Assembly: GCA_021824565.1 (NCBI GenBank)
Contig: JAKAKL010000121.1
Coordinates: 62,001 to 126,000, forward strand
Direction of reading: 5' to 3'
DNA length: 64,000 nucleotides
DNA from: Bacteroidota bacterium
Lineage (GTDB): Bacteria; Bacteroidota; Ignavibacteria; Ignavibacteriales; Ignavibacteriaceae
Shown here: positions 8,548-18,873 of the stretch, in pieces
Layout: each line of letters starts with the position of its first letter
Numbering within the stretch: the stretch's first letter is position 1
The notes under the pieces: generated by a model
Told to the model about the DNA's origin: nothing
Databases searched by the model: none
Seen by the model: the letters and a program-made list of their open reading frames with translations, nothing else
Translations under genes and position numbers: made by a program

Positions 8548-11500
8548 TTATTTCAGCAGAACCATTTTCTTGATTGAAGTATAATCACCAGCCTTTAGTT
8601 GATAGAAATAAACGCCGCTTGAAAGATCGCTTGCATTGAAATTAATATCATATCTGCCTCTGCTTTGAAATTGATTAACAAGAGTTTTTACTTCTCTGCC
8701 TAATCCATCAAATACTTTTAGTACAACAATGCCGTTGTTTGGTATCTCATAATGTATAAGTGTACTTGGATTAAACGGATTGGGGTAATTTTGGGAAACA
8801 GCATAACTTGTCGGCGCTGGAATTCCCACGTCTTGTTGATCTGCATTTTCTTTATTCAAATCTTTCATACCTACATAGGACACTTCTTCATATCCCCAAA
8901 CGCTGTCAACATCATTACCCGGCAATGTAAAACGGACGACATCTCCGTTTTGTATGCCCGGAATATTTCCAGCAGAAAGATTATTCCAGAATGATGAGCC
9001 GAATGATTTTACTACCTTACCTTCACGTTCGAGATCAAAGGCAATTGATGATTCAAGAGAATCAGCCTGACTTACAAAGCTCCCCGCTTTTGGAACACGT
9101 GAAAATCTAACCGCACATAATGTGTTACCTTCCTCTTGATCTTTTAAAATATCTACATTTAGAGTATCGAAGTTGAAAATTACTTTATGCCAGCTTCCTT
9201 TTTTGTCTAACCATAGCCTCACAGATTTTGTTGAAGTAATTATCTGTGAAGTTATTTGATCCGTTGCCAATTGCTTTTGTAAACCGCCTCCTGTGGCGGG
9301 ATAACGTACAATACCAGCCGGAGTAGAGGATGTCTTTACCAGGGTTATAACACTATCTGTACCGGTGCTGGCTTTCTCGCGCAAAAACGTACCTGCAACG
9401 TTACCGCCGACAGATGTAGAATAGGCTGTGCCGTTTAATTGGTATCTATATTGCATCAGATAACTACCCACAGGTGCAAGATTCATTACAACATCCACCG
9501 GAGTATAGCTTGCACTTGAGTGGCTTAGGTCTACCGACATTACTGATGGTTGATTTAAACTGTTGTATTTTGTCCTCAATACCGGCGGTGCATAGCCATA
9601 CATTGGAACTCCGGAGTAGAAGTAATCAACTGTTTGTCCTCCATAAGCACCAACACTATAATTAGTAACATCTGCAACAAGAGCACGGGTATCCATTATT
9701 TTGTTTGAAGCTACTTGAATCGAGTTTATAATAGCGTCACCGCTTGCAAGAGTCAGGTTATTTACCGCTGAAGTTGCATAATTAAATTCCGACAGCTTAA
9801 GGGTAGAGTAGCTGCCGGTAGTATAATAAATGAAAACATGCGAGGCATCCAAAGTTGCAAGTGCAGGAAGCTTGGCTGACATATCTATACTTACGGTCTT
9901 CTCAGCCACTGACAAGGCGGAATTTAAATCTTGAGTAGATGCTGTTGTTTGAAACTGACCGGCTACAATACCTTTACCGCTTGCACTGGTTTCATAAGCA
10001 TAAGTCATAAGCAACCCGCCATTGCCGTTAGGCAGCAGAGACAGAACCGGACGTGCTGTTGGAGTAGGATTATCTTGTATTCCCCAATAACCATAAGGAT
10101 TTGTTCCAAGGTTACCGTTTAGTACTGCATAGCTTGATATTCGATTAGGATCATTACCTGCCCATCCCCAAACATCGCTTATACTTCCTCCTTGAAAATT
10201 AACGCTCTGTATATGCAGTTCAATGTTCCCGTTGTTGTTTTCCAACCAGCCAATAACAGCACGGTCATAATCTGATGAGCCAAAATTGACAGTATTACTA
10301 ATTGTAGGATTAGAGGCTGCTCCTTGTTTTGTATTTAATCTTGTCTCCGGGACTAAAACATAACCGCTTTCATCATACATAGTCATCCAAACGTCGCCCA
10401 TGCTTTCGTAAACAGATAGCCAACATTTAATGCCACTATGGTCTTGTCCCCAAATTATACGTCTTTGGTTTTTTGTATTTGCAAGTGAAGGATTGCCGGT
10501 ACCAAGATGAGCTTTATAATTTGCAGTAACAGTTGCGCCTGCGCTGTCAAACACCACGGGTACTTGCCAATAATTAACACCGTTATTATCGGTATAAATA
10601 CTTACTGTCCCTAACACTGCTTTAGACATAGACCAATTTTGGAAATAAGAAGTGAACCCATTTATGGTTTTGGTTATTGGTACACGAATGGAATAATAAG
10701 GGACATTAGGATTATTAGGATCCGGATTTTGATTTAAGAATACGCCTCCAGTAGCTTGACCATAAGCTCCAGTTGGGTGAAAAGGAACGGCAAACGTGTC
10801 AAACTGTTTCGGCTGAGTTCCGTTAGCTTCAACATACCATGGGTCTTGAAATTGAATACTATCTACATTGTTACCATTATCTTTAAGAATAGATTGAACT
10901 GTCACCGAAGTGACGGGTGCAAAATTAGCATTTTGCACATTGTTGATAGACTGAATTATTTTGTCTCTTGTACGTAAATAATCTGTATTATCATTATTCC
11001 AGTTATTATGCTTATACGTAATACCTGAATTTTGATAATTTGTGAAGCGCTCAATATCAGTTCCAATATCATTATGAATACCGTATGCTGCCAATGCTGT
11101 ATCACCTGAGTCATATGAATGGGTATTAATATGTAAAGTACCTCCTGCATTTGAGCTATTTATAATATTTTTTAGAAAAACTGGCGGGAGAAAATCAATA
11201 GTGTCTGGCGGGACGGTTTCATGATATGCTTCCCAAATTTTATAGGAACGACCATTAGAGACAACTACATCGCTGCCTGAAGGAGGATCTAAATAAGCAT
11301 ATCCGCTTGAATCGTTGAAATGTAAATATATATCCGCACCATTAGCATACTGTGTTGACCAAAATTCATCCCGGAAGTCTATAGTAAAAGAAATTCTTGA
11401 ACTAGAACTGCTTAATGTAAACTGCATTTGTCCCCATGGCATTACTCCATTTTTTGCTACATCAATATTCTTGGGAGAGTCAAAAGCAAAACTTAAATCG

Positions 11501-11694
11501 TTAAAAGTTTTATCATACGCTGGCGATAGAATGACTTCTTGAGTAGTTGCATTCCATACCCAGGCATTTCCAATGCTTTGTACATGAAGTGTATGCTGCG
11601 TATTTGCTGTTGGCGTAATAAAAAACTCTCCACCTGTTGCAAAACATAAATTGGCTATCATGATAGATAATGCAAATATTAATATCTTTTTCAT
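8548..11694 (-). CDS. Large secreted protein with T9SS type A C-terminal sorting domain
   Basis: Signal peptide; C-terminus NYPNPFNPSTLIHYEIPNNGIVVLKVFDGLGREVKTLVNQ...SSGVYFYQLKAGDYTSIKKMVLLK. Confidence 0.9.
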   Translation of the reverse strand: MKKILIFALSIMIANLCFATGGEFFITPTANTQHTLHVQSIGNAWVWNATTQEVILSPAYDKTFNDLSFAFDSPKNIDVAKNGVMPWGQMQFTLSSSSSRISFTIDFRDEFWSTQYANGADIYLHFNDSSGYAYLDPPSGSDVVVSNGRSYKIWEAYHETVPPDTIDFLPPVFLKNIINSSNAGGTLHINTHSYDSGDTALAAYGIHNDIGTDIERFTNYQNSGITYKHNNWNNDNTDYLRTRDKIIQSINNVQNANFAPVTSVTVQSILKDNGNNVDSIQFQDPWYVEANGTQPKQFDTFAVPFHPTGAYGQATGGVFLNQNPDPNNPNVPYYSIRVPITKTINGFTSYFQNWSMSKAVLGTVSIYTDNNGVNYWQVPVVFDSAGATVTANYKAHLGTGNPSLANTKNQRRIIWGQDHSGIKCWLSVYESMGDVWMTMYDESGYVLVPETRLNTKQGAASNPTISNTVNFGSSDYDRAVIGWLENNNGNIELHIQSVNFQGGSISDVWGWAGNDPNRISSYAVLNGNLGTNPYGYWGIQDNPTPTARPVLSLLPNGNGGLLMTYAYETSASGKGIVAGQFQTTASTQDLNSALSVAEKTVSIDMSAKLPALATLDASHVFIYYTTGSYSTLKLSEFNYATSAVNNLTLASGDAIINSIQVASNKIMDTRALVADVTNYSVGAYGGQTVDYFYSGVPMYGYAPPVLRTKYNSLNQPSVMSVDLSHSSASYTPVDVVMNLAPVGSYLMQYRYQLNGTAYSTSVGGNVAGTFLREKASTGTDSVITLVKTSSTPAGIVRYPATGGGLQKQLATDQITSQIITSTKSVRLWLDKKGSWHKVIFNFDTLNVDILKDQEEGNTLCAVRFSRVPKAGSFVSQADSLESSIAFDLEREGKVVKSFGSSFWNNLSAGNIPGIQNGDVVRFTLPGNDVDSVWGYEEVSYVGMKDLNKENADQQDVGIPAPTSYAVSQNYPNPFNPSTLIHYEIPNNGIVVLKVFDGLGREVKTLVNQFQSRGRYDINFNASDLSSGVYFYQLKAGDYTSIKKMVLLK

Positions 11695-11739
11695 GTTTTT
11701 ACCTTCCTTTTAGCTTATTTATAATTTTTAGTTCTTAGA

Positions 11740-12819
11740 TTAATTCCTTATTCCGAAATATATCAGCGCTTTATTGGGGAATGCAGTATAATCTGAGCCT
11801 ACTGCTATAATCAAATTTGTTGAAACTGCAACTGAGTAGAGAGGCTGATCTTGTGTGGATTGATTTATCAATTTCCAGGTTGAGCCGTTATAATGATATA
11901 CCATAGCACCATCCCCCACAAAAGCAATATTGTTTTCTGCGCTTCCTTTAATACGGTATGGAAAATTTGCAAGTGAAAACAAATGTGTTACACTATCCTT
12001 GCCCTCTATATCCTGTTTATATACTCCATCCGTTCCTACCAGATACAAATTCTTCTCTCCCCATAGACTTGTAATCAGTCCTCCGTAGGGCAGTGCGAAA
12101 GGATGAGACTGCCAGATTGTCTGCCACGATGTACCGGTATACTTTAGTAAAATACTTTGGCCATTGTCGTTAGAATATCCACAAGCCCACATTGTTTTTC
12201 CATCGCTGCTTCCCCATACATCACGCAAGTCTATTGTTGTTCCGCTCGTAATTTTCTGCCAAACCCCATTGCGATATAAACCTGTTTGACCGATTGCTCC
12301 AACTGTAAAAACTGAATTACTATTTACTAAATACATACTAGTTACTGATACTGGTAGACATGTGATCCCTGTTTGTTTTATGTTATTCCATGTTGCAATT
12401 TCTGAATTATTTGAAGCAATCCAAATCTCCGTATCGCTCAAGGCTAAAACCGTATTTGCTTGATAAGCGCCTGTACTCTTCTGACCACAAAAAGTATAAA
12501 ATTGTATTTGAAGCAAAGCCCACTGATGACCGTTCCAATGGACAGCGTTATATATAGAATCATTTGAATATATTTGTCCAACAGCCCAGATATTACTGTC
12601 ATTAACAATTACAACATCCTTAAAGTAACTTGAACCACTTAACCCGCCAAATGTATATTGGACAAATGTGTAGTTATGACTTGTTGTATCCGGCGGGTTG
12701 TTTTGCTTTGGCGCTGTGGGGCTTTTGCAGCTTTGTGTTATGAAAAATATTAATAAGGATAGCATCAGCGACAATACAAATTGCCTTTGCACTGGATAAG
12801 TTTTAAAAAGTTTTTTCAA
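11740..12819 (-). CDS. Lipoprotein with propeller-like WG repeats, paralogue 1
   Basis: Lipobox FFITQSC-KSPTAP; repeated VGxxGxxxxNGxW / DVWG motifs. Confidence 0.75.
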   Translation of the reverse strand: MKKLFKTYPVQRQFVLSLMLSLLIFFITQSCKSPTAPKQNNPPDTTSHNYTFVQYTFGGLSGSSYFKDVVIVNDSNIWAVGQIYSNDSIYNAVHWNGHQWALLQIQFYTFCGQKSTGAYQANTVLALSDTEIWIASNNSEIATWNNIKQTGITCLPVSVTSMYLVNSNSVFTVGAIGQTGLYRNGVWQKITSGTTIDLRDVWGSSDGKTMWACGYSNDNGQSILLKYTGTSWQTIWQSHPFALPYGGLITSLWGEKNLYLVGTDGVYKQDIEGKDSVTHLFSLANFPYRIKGSAENNIAFVGDGAMVYHYNGSTWKLINQSTQDQPLYSVAVSTNLIIAVGSDYTAFPNKALIYFGIRN

Positions 12820-13002
12820 TCAAGAACCCTTTCAAATATTTTTTCTAAAACTAACGAAAAGAATTTATAATAAATTTTCATAAATAAACATCAGTGATTT
12901 TACGTATTTTTATTTGCGCAAATTACGTAGAAGGATATACGGAAATTCCGTATGAAAGCTGCGCAATAGCAAATAATTTTTTTTGCTATAATTAATAATT
13001 TA

Positions 13003-13388
13003 TTTCAATTCAGAAATACTTCGTGGTTGGTCTTGTCGATTTGTTTTGAGTGAGAGAACTCTCGTAGATTAGAATTTTTATAATTGCTTGTTAATAGATT
13101 TGCATGAACAATATCCGGCTTGCCGTTTCTTCCATGCTTTCCGCTTCTTACACTTGCTCGGCTGCCAAGTATTGATACCCTTCGGCTGTGTTTTGCAATT
13201 TCAGAATAACTATGATGAATAATATTAACCGGGATAATGCCGCACTTATTTTGACGATTATTAAAATTTGTTTTGGAAATATTATTTGAGGGAAGGGGAT
13301 TGGAGTTAAGTAAGAGGAGGAAGAAAGACGCAATCCCTAAGAATAAGAAGTAATATTTATAATACCTTTTAAACATACACCTTATTGA
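13003..13388 (-). repeat. Copy B of duplicated 386-bp cassette, containing a 123-aa ORF (13005-13376)
   Basis: Near-identical to 7969-8354; ends form ATTTCAAT...ATTGAAAT at 13002-13009 / 13384-13391. Confidence 0.9.
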
Positions 13389-13457
13389 AATTCGACGAGA
13401 TAAAATTTGTTAATTATATGGTTAAAGTCAAGTAAATAAATAAAAAATATTTTAGAC

Positions 13458-13481
13458 AGGAATTTGATTAATCAAATTCCT
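13458..13481. repeat. 24-bp perfect palindrome AGGAATTTGATTAATCAAATTCCT
   Basis: Read directly; related imperfect copy at 16222-16241. Confidence 0.85.
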
Positions 13482-13484
13482 ACA

Positions 13485-14801
13485 TTAATTTCTTTTACCT
13501 ACTGTAATTACTGCTGAACCGTTGCTGCTCCCCACCAAAACTACCATATCTCCCTTTACCGCCATACCCCAATAGTTACCATTTGGCAGCGATACTTCGT
13601 TATACGTTGTCCATCGAAGCCCATTATAATGGGCGCAAAGCCCATAGCCGCCGCATGCGTATATATCATTTAATCCATTTCCCCTTACCCTAAATACAAA
13701 CAATGACGGCAGCCCATCTTCTTCCTTCCAGCTTCCACCCGCATTATTGTATAATCCTTCGCCCCCGGCGTATATTTTATTTGTTGTACTGAACCACACT
13801 GTATATAGTTCTTTGTTAAGCCATGGAATATTGCTTACTGAGCCATTTTCTATCTTAAGTAATTCTTTATCTCCGCCTGAGGATAGATTATATGCGGGGC
13901 ATAGTACAATATTGTTTCCGCTGTTATCTGTTATCCCCCATATGTCATTTATATTATTTGTTGTCCCGCTTTCTAGCTTCTGCCAGGTTGTTACATTGTA
14001 ATGGACGATAGTTCCGGCATTCCCTACACCGTAAAGTGATGAGCTGGATGTTGCCCAGAGCTTCTCTACTGTTGCATTTGGATTTGAGATATTGAGTCGT
14101 GAAAAACTCAACTGTGCTTGAGGGCTTATTCCATCCCAATGAAAAACACTTCCTGCTGCCAACCATATATCATTTAACTCTACCACAAGAATTCCTCTTA
14201 CAGAAGGGATGATAAGTCCAGAGTTATAAAACAGTTTTTTTAATTCCCATTCTTTCCCATTCCATTTTGCTATACTATATGGCTGCTGATCGACTTGTCC
14301 TGTAGAATCGTTCAAATAGACTTCTCCAACAGCATAAGCAAGTGTATCATTTATTATTGCAACATCATTTAAATTGCAGCTTCCTGCATTACCTCCAAAG
14401 GTAAATGTCTGCCATGTAAAATTGCTGCTTGTGGTATCCATTGTTTTGGCAGTGACTGTTTCACTTCTTTCAGTTGGGAAACCCTTGCCATACTCTGCCT
14501 GGTAAGAATAAGATTGGTTAGGAGAAAGAGTACTGTCGTAAAGAGTAGTATCGTTACTCGTAAGGTTAAAGCTAAATAAATTATTTCCATTTCGCTTAAT
14601 AACAATATTAGTAGGCAAAGGGGCATTGTTAATAGTAAGTTTAATCCACGTTTCGGTGCAGCTAACATCAGATACGCTTAAGCTAAGCCTGTGGGTGATA
14701 AATGCGGTTGGACTTTTACAACTAAATGAGACTATCAATAAAAACAATAATGTGCCAAGTGTTAAAATATATTTCACAATTTTCTTCTTTCTCATCATCA
14801 T
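13485..14801 (-). CDS. Lipoprotein with fnIII-like and propeller-like repeats, paralogue 2
   Basis: Lipobox SFSC-KSPTA; mid-region near identical to paralogue 3; start overlaps upstream stop (TAATG). Confidence 0.75.
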   Translation of the reverse strand: MMMRKKKIVKYILTLGTLLFLLIVSFSCKSPTAFITHRLSLSVSDVSCTETWIKLTINNAPLPTNIVIKRNGNNLFSFNLTSNDTTLYDSTLSPNQSYSYQAEYGKGFPTERSETVTAKTMDTTSSNFTWQTFTFGGNAGSCNLNDVAIINDTLAYAVGEVYLNDSTGQVDQQPYSIAKWNGKEWELKKLFYNSGLIIPSVRGILVVELNDIWLAAGSVFHWDGISPQAQLSFSRLNISNPNATVEKLWATSSSSLYGVGNAGTIVHYNVTTWQKLESGTTNNINDIWGITDNSGNNIVLCPAYNLSSGGDKELLKIENGSVSNIPWLNKELYTVWFSTTNKIYAGGEGLYNNAGGSWKEEDGLPSLFVFRVRGNGLNDIYACGGYGLCAHYNGLRWTTYNEVSLPNGNYWGMAVKGDMVVLVGSSNGSAVITVGKRN

Positions 14802-16126
14802 TAATTTCTTTTACCTATTGTAATAATAGCACTGCCATTTAGGTAACCAACTGCAACTAATAAATTTCCTTTTACAGACACCGAGGTGTATACTTCGCCA
14901 GGTAACCTATATACAGTCCATGTCTTACCGTTAAAATGTCCCATCAATCCATAAGTGCCGAATACTATTATGTCGTTTAACCCGCTGCCTCTTACGCATG
15001 TCAAAGATTGCATTGAGAATTCCACTTCTTCTTTCCATTTTCCGTAGGCATTTATAAACAAACCGGTTCCTGCTACATATACTATATTCTTGTTATCAGC
15101 CCAAACTGATTGAGCTTCAAAAAGGTTTTGAGGAGTTGATATTATTTCAGTTTTATTTTCAGTAAGTTTTAACAAAGCACTGCCAGTTAAACTATTTTCA
15201 TTATTATACAGAGGCATATATATAGTAGAAGAATTATCGATAGTATTTTGTACGCCATATATATCTGTGATATTAAATGTTACTCCGCTTTCTATCTTTT
15301 GCCAGGTACCGTTAGAATAATAAGCTATTGTACCTGAATTGCCAATAATGTACAAATCTGAGCTTGATGTTCCCCAGATTTTATTGATCCATCCATTCCA
15401 GATTGCGCTACTTAGATTATATTCTTCCCATGTAAAACCGTTCCAATGCATAGGCTGGTTACTGCCAACCCAAATATCATCAATTGCAAAAGCAAAGATA
15501 GAATATAACGGGGCAAGATAATTTTGTCCTTGATACGAGTAATAAATTCTTTCAATAGTCCATGTCTTTCCATCCCATTTAGCGAAATTATATAATTGTG
15601 GGTCTGGCTTGCCTGTCGAATCATCCAAATAAATTTCTCCAACTGCATAAGCAAGTGTATCGTTTATTATTGCCACATCATTTAAGTTGCAGCTGCCTGC
15701 ATTACCTCCAAAGGTAAATGTCTGCCATGTAAAATTATTACTTGTTGTATCCATTGTCTGGACTGTTAACTGGTTTGTTGTCTGTTGTTTATTGTTAGCA
15801 GTGTAGTAACCTGCAACAAAGTAGCTTTTGTTCGGTTGAAGGGAATCAAAATAAATAAGAGAATCGCCGCTAAGACTTGCATTATATAAAACCTGGCTGC
15901 CTGATTTTATTGTTAATGTAAGCGGGAAACTAACGCCTTGTGTTTTAACATTAAGCCAGGCTTCAGTGCAAGAGACATCATCTAAAGAAAGTATTACATT
16001 ACCATTAACGCTTTTAGGCGCAGTAGGGCTTTTGCAGCTTTGCGTTATGAAAAATATTAATAAGGATAGCATTAGAGACAATACAAAATGTCTTCGTGTT
16101 AGGTAAGGCTTAAAATATCTTTTCAA
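14801..16126 (-). CDS. Lipoprotein with fnIII-like and propeller-like repeats, paralogue 3
   Basis: N-terminus RRHFVLSLMLSLLIFFITQSCKSPTAPK shared with paralogue 1; mid-region shared with paralogue 2. Confidence 0.75.
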   Translation of the reverse strand: MKRYFKPYLTRRHFVLSLMLSLLIFFITQSCKSPTAPKSVNGNVILSLDDVSCTEAWLNVKTQGVSFPLTLTIKSGSQVLYNASLSGDSLIYFDSLQPNKSYFVAGYYTANNKQQTTNQLTVQTMDTTSNNFTWQTFTFGGNAGSCNLNDVAIINDTLAYAVGEIYLDDSTGKPDPQLYNFAKWDGKTWTIERIYYSYQGQNYLAPLYSIFAFAIDDIWVGSNQPMHWNGFTWEEYNLSSAIWNGWINKIWGTSSSDLYIIGNSGTIAYYSNGTWQKIESGVTFNITDIYGVQNTIDNSSTIYMPLYNNENSLTGSALLKLTENKTEIISTPQNLFEAQSVWADNKNIVYVAGTGLFINAYGKWKEEVEFSMQSLTCVRGSGLNDIIVFGTYGLMGHFNGKTWTVYRLPGEVYTSVSVKGNLLVAVGYLNGSAIITIGKRN

Positions 16127-16221
16127 TCAATATCCCTTTCAATATTTATCTTGAAAATGACTGAAAGAATATATAATAATTCCCAAACAAAAACATCAGT
16201 AAGTTTACTGATTTTTAGTAG

Positions 16222-16241
16222 GAATTTGATTTATCAAATTC
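16222..16241. repeat. Second copy of GAATTTGAT-TT-ATCAAATTC palindrome family
   Basis: GAATTTGATTTATCAAATTC. Confidence 0.7.
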
Positions 16242-16340
16242 TTTTTTGATTACCCTGTCCGGCTTCGAGGGATCAAATTCCCACACAATTAAATTATCTC
16301 TTTGTTGTCATTGCGTTTTCCCCGCGCCCTCCGCGAGAAA

Positions 16341-16388
16341 GAAATGCTTCACGCAGAGACCGCAGAGATTACGCGGAGTACGCAGAGG
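16341..16388. repeat. ACGCAGAG-type intergenic repeat
   Basis: gaaatgcttcacgcagagaccgcagagattacgcggagtacgcagagg: repeated (A)CGCAGAG motif. Confidence 0.65.
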
Positions 16389-16393
16389 TAAAT

Positions 16394-18640
16394 TTATTTT
16401 AACAAAAATTCCTGCGATAAGTTCCCGACCATTACTTTAAACTTTCCTGGCTCGGTAATTCTTTTATCGTCTCTTCCGATAAACGATAATTGTTCAGGCT
16501 TTATTGTAAAGCTTACAACCTTGGATTCGCCCGGCTTAAGATCTATTTTATCAAATCCTTCTAATTGTCTTACCGGTCTCGACACCGACCCGACCATTTG
16601 ACGCAGATATAGAAGCACTGACTCCTTCCCCTCGACAGCACCGGTGTTCGTAACCTTAACCGTCGCTTTAATATCATCGCCTAACTTTACCGTGCTGTTA
16701 TCTAATTTCAGATCGCTGTAGCTGAACGTCGTGTAGCTTAGTCCATATCCGAAGCCCCACTGCGGGTCGTAGCTGTTCCCTTCCTCGCCTTCAAGCGGCT
16801 TATAATCGTAATGATAAAGAGCGTTGGGATATTTCGGATAGGTTACCGGCAGCCTTGCGCTCGGATTTGCGTCGCCGAAAATAATATTCGCAAGCGCTCT
16901 TCCGCCTTCCATACCGGGAAGGAATCCGATTAAAACTGAGTTTGCTCCGTTTACGATCTTATTTATCAAGCGCGGTCTGCCTTCGAGCATTACGAGCACT
17001 ACAGGCTTTCCCGCGGACATTACAGCCTTCGCAAGCTCAAGCTGCGCATCATCGAGTGTAAGATCATTAATGTTGCCGGGAGTCTCGCAGTATGCTTTTT
17101 CGCCAAGACAAAGTACAACCGCATCAGCTTTCTTTGCCGCCTCAACCGCCGCGTTAACATCGAGCAGCGAATCAAAAGTTGATCCCGGAACATAAGTAAC
17201 ATTATCAGCGCCGATCTTATCTTTAACAGCTTCAAGCACAGTCGGTTTATCTTTTGGATAAAGAGATTCTTCGTCGCCCTGCCATGTAATTGTCCAGCCT
17301 CCGTTCATAGAAGATAGTTTATCTGCGGTTGGTCCGGTTACAAGCACTTTAATATTTTTTGACAGCGGAAGTGTCTTTGCATCGTTCTTAACAAGAGTGA
17401 TAGATTCTTCAGACGCTTCAAGGTTTGTCGCAGCAGACGATGAAGACGCGAACTTATTTTTCAGATTATCATCCGGGAAAGGATTATTGAAAAGACCAAG
17501 CTCAAATTTTACTTTCAATATTCTGCCGACTGCATCGTCAATCCTCGACATAGGAACTTCTTTATCTTTTACAAGCTTTAAGAGAATATCATAAAAGCTG
17601 AAGTCATACGGAACCATGCTCATATCAACGCCAGCCATAACAGCCATCTTAACGGCTTCCTCCGGCGATGATGCAACCTTATCGCGCGTATAAAGTCTTT
17701 CGATATCCTGCCAGTCCGAATCGACGAAGCCTTTGAACTTCATTTCTTTCTTCAGCACTTCGGTAAGCAAATGATAATTTGAATGACCGGGAATTCCGTT
17801 AACGTCTGTTGAGTTCACCATAACTGTCGGGGCGCCTGCGTCAACGCCTGCCTGGAACGGCGGAAGGAAATATTCCTTCATCATTCTTTCCGGTATCCAC
17901 GACGGCGTTCTATCTTTGCCGTCTAAAGGAAAACTGTATCCTACAAAATGCTTCAAGCATGTTCCTACTTTATCCGGAGCGCTTATATCATTTCCCTGCG
18001 CGCCTTCGATATAATTCGTTCCCATTTGAGAAGCTAAGTAAACATCTTCGCCGTATGTTTCCCAGAGCCTTGGCCACAGCGGCTGTCTGCCCAAATCCAT
18101 TACGGGATAATATATCCAGTGAATACCTGAAGCGCGTACTTCAAGAGCCGTAATCTCTCCTTCCTTCTTCGCTAAGTTTCTATTAAATGTTGCCGCCATA
18201 TTAATAGCCTGCGGGAATAGAGTTGATCCGCTTGTATATGTCGCGCCGTGGATCGCGTCTATACCATAAAGAACAGGTATTTTCAATCGGGTATCTTTCA
18301 CGGCAATATCTTGAATCGCCGTTATCAGTTTGGTCCATTCATCAACTGTTAGCGCAACATCATAAACATTTAATATCGAGCCGACGTGGTATTTCTCTAT
18401 CGCTTCTTTTAATTTATTTTCGTCCACCTCGAACTTTTGAGTTGCGGTTCCGTGAGTCTTAGCTACAGCTTGAATGGTTATCTGGGTCATCTGCCCGACC
18501 TTTTCTTCGAGCGTCATCTTTGATAGAAGCGCTTTAACTTTTTTATCAATTGTTCTTTTTTCTTTTGTTCCTCCGAACGAAAGAGAAGTGAAAAGTAACA
18601 TAAAAAAGAATGCAGATAATAATATGATGTAACGTTTCAT
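16394..18640 (-). CDS. Glycoside hydrolase family 3 beta-glucosidase (BglX-like), secreted
   Basis: Signal peptide; LLSKMTLEEKVGQMTQ, VMVNSTDVNGIPGHSN, GFVDSDWQDIERL; fnIII-like C-terminus. Confidence 0.95.
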   Translation of the reverse strand: MKRYIILLSAFFFMLLFTSLSFGGTKEKRTIDKKVKALLSKMTLEEKVGQMTQITIQAVAKTHGTATQKFEVDENKLKEAIEKYHVGSILNVYDVALTVDEWTKLITAIQDIAVKDTRLKIPVLYGIDAIHGATYTSGSTLFPQAINMAATFNRNLAKKEGEITALEVRASGIHWIYYPVMDLGRQPLWPRLWETYGEDVYLASQMGTNYIEGAQGNDISAPDKVGTCLKHFVGYSFPLDGKDRTPSWIPERMMKEYFLPPFQAGVDAGAPTVMVNSTDVNGIPGHSNYHLLTEVLKKEMKFKGFVDSDWQDIERLYTRDKVASSPEEAVKMAVMAGVDMSMVPYDFSFYDILLKLVKDKEVPMSRIDDAVGRILKVKFELGLFNNPFPDDNLKNKFASSSSAATNLEASEESITLVKNDAKTLPLSKNIKVLVTGPTADKLSSMNGGWTITWQGDEESLYPKDKPTVLEAVKDKIGADNVTYVPGSTFDSLLDVNAAVEAAKKADAVVLCLGEKAYCETPGNINDLTLDDAQLELAKAVMSAGKPVVLVMLEGRPRLINKIVNGANSVLIGFLPGMEGGRALANIIFGDANPSARLPVTYPKYPNALYHYDYKPLEGEEGNSYDPQWGFGYGLSYTTFSYSDLKLDNSTVKLGDDIKATVKVTNTGAVEGKESVLLYLRQMVGSVSRPVRQLEGFDKIDLKPGESKVVSFTIKPEQLSFIGRDDKRITEPGKFKVMVGNLSQEFLLK

Positions 18641-18773
18641 CTTTTTATCCTTGGTATAAACTGTAATAAATCCATTTAAATTGAAAAATGATTTGAGAGA
18701 TTAGAAGTGAGATATTACTTTGTTTCCCGTTTGTATTCATTGAAGTATTGCTTAATTGTTGCATAAATAAACG

Positions 18774-18802
18774 AACCAGGTCAAGCTTTGCTCAACCTGG
18801 TT
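18774..18802 (-). terminator. Probable terminator downstream of PorV-like gene
   Basis: AACCAGGT...ACCTGGTT hairpin followed on minus strand by CGTTTATTTATG; second hairpin TAACGGC...GCCGTTA at 18833-18858. Confidence 0.6.
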
Positions 18803-18873
18803 ATCAATGTAGTTTCTAATTCTTACCAAATCTAACGGCGTCAAAGTTTGAGCCGTTAAAGCTTCCATTCGCA

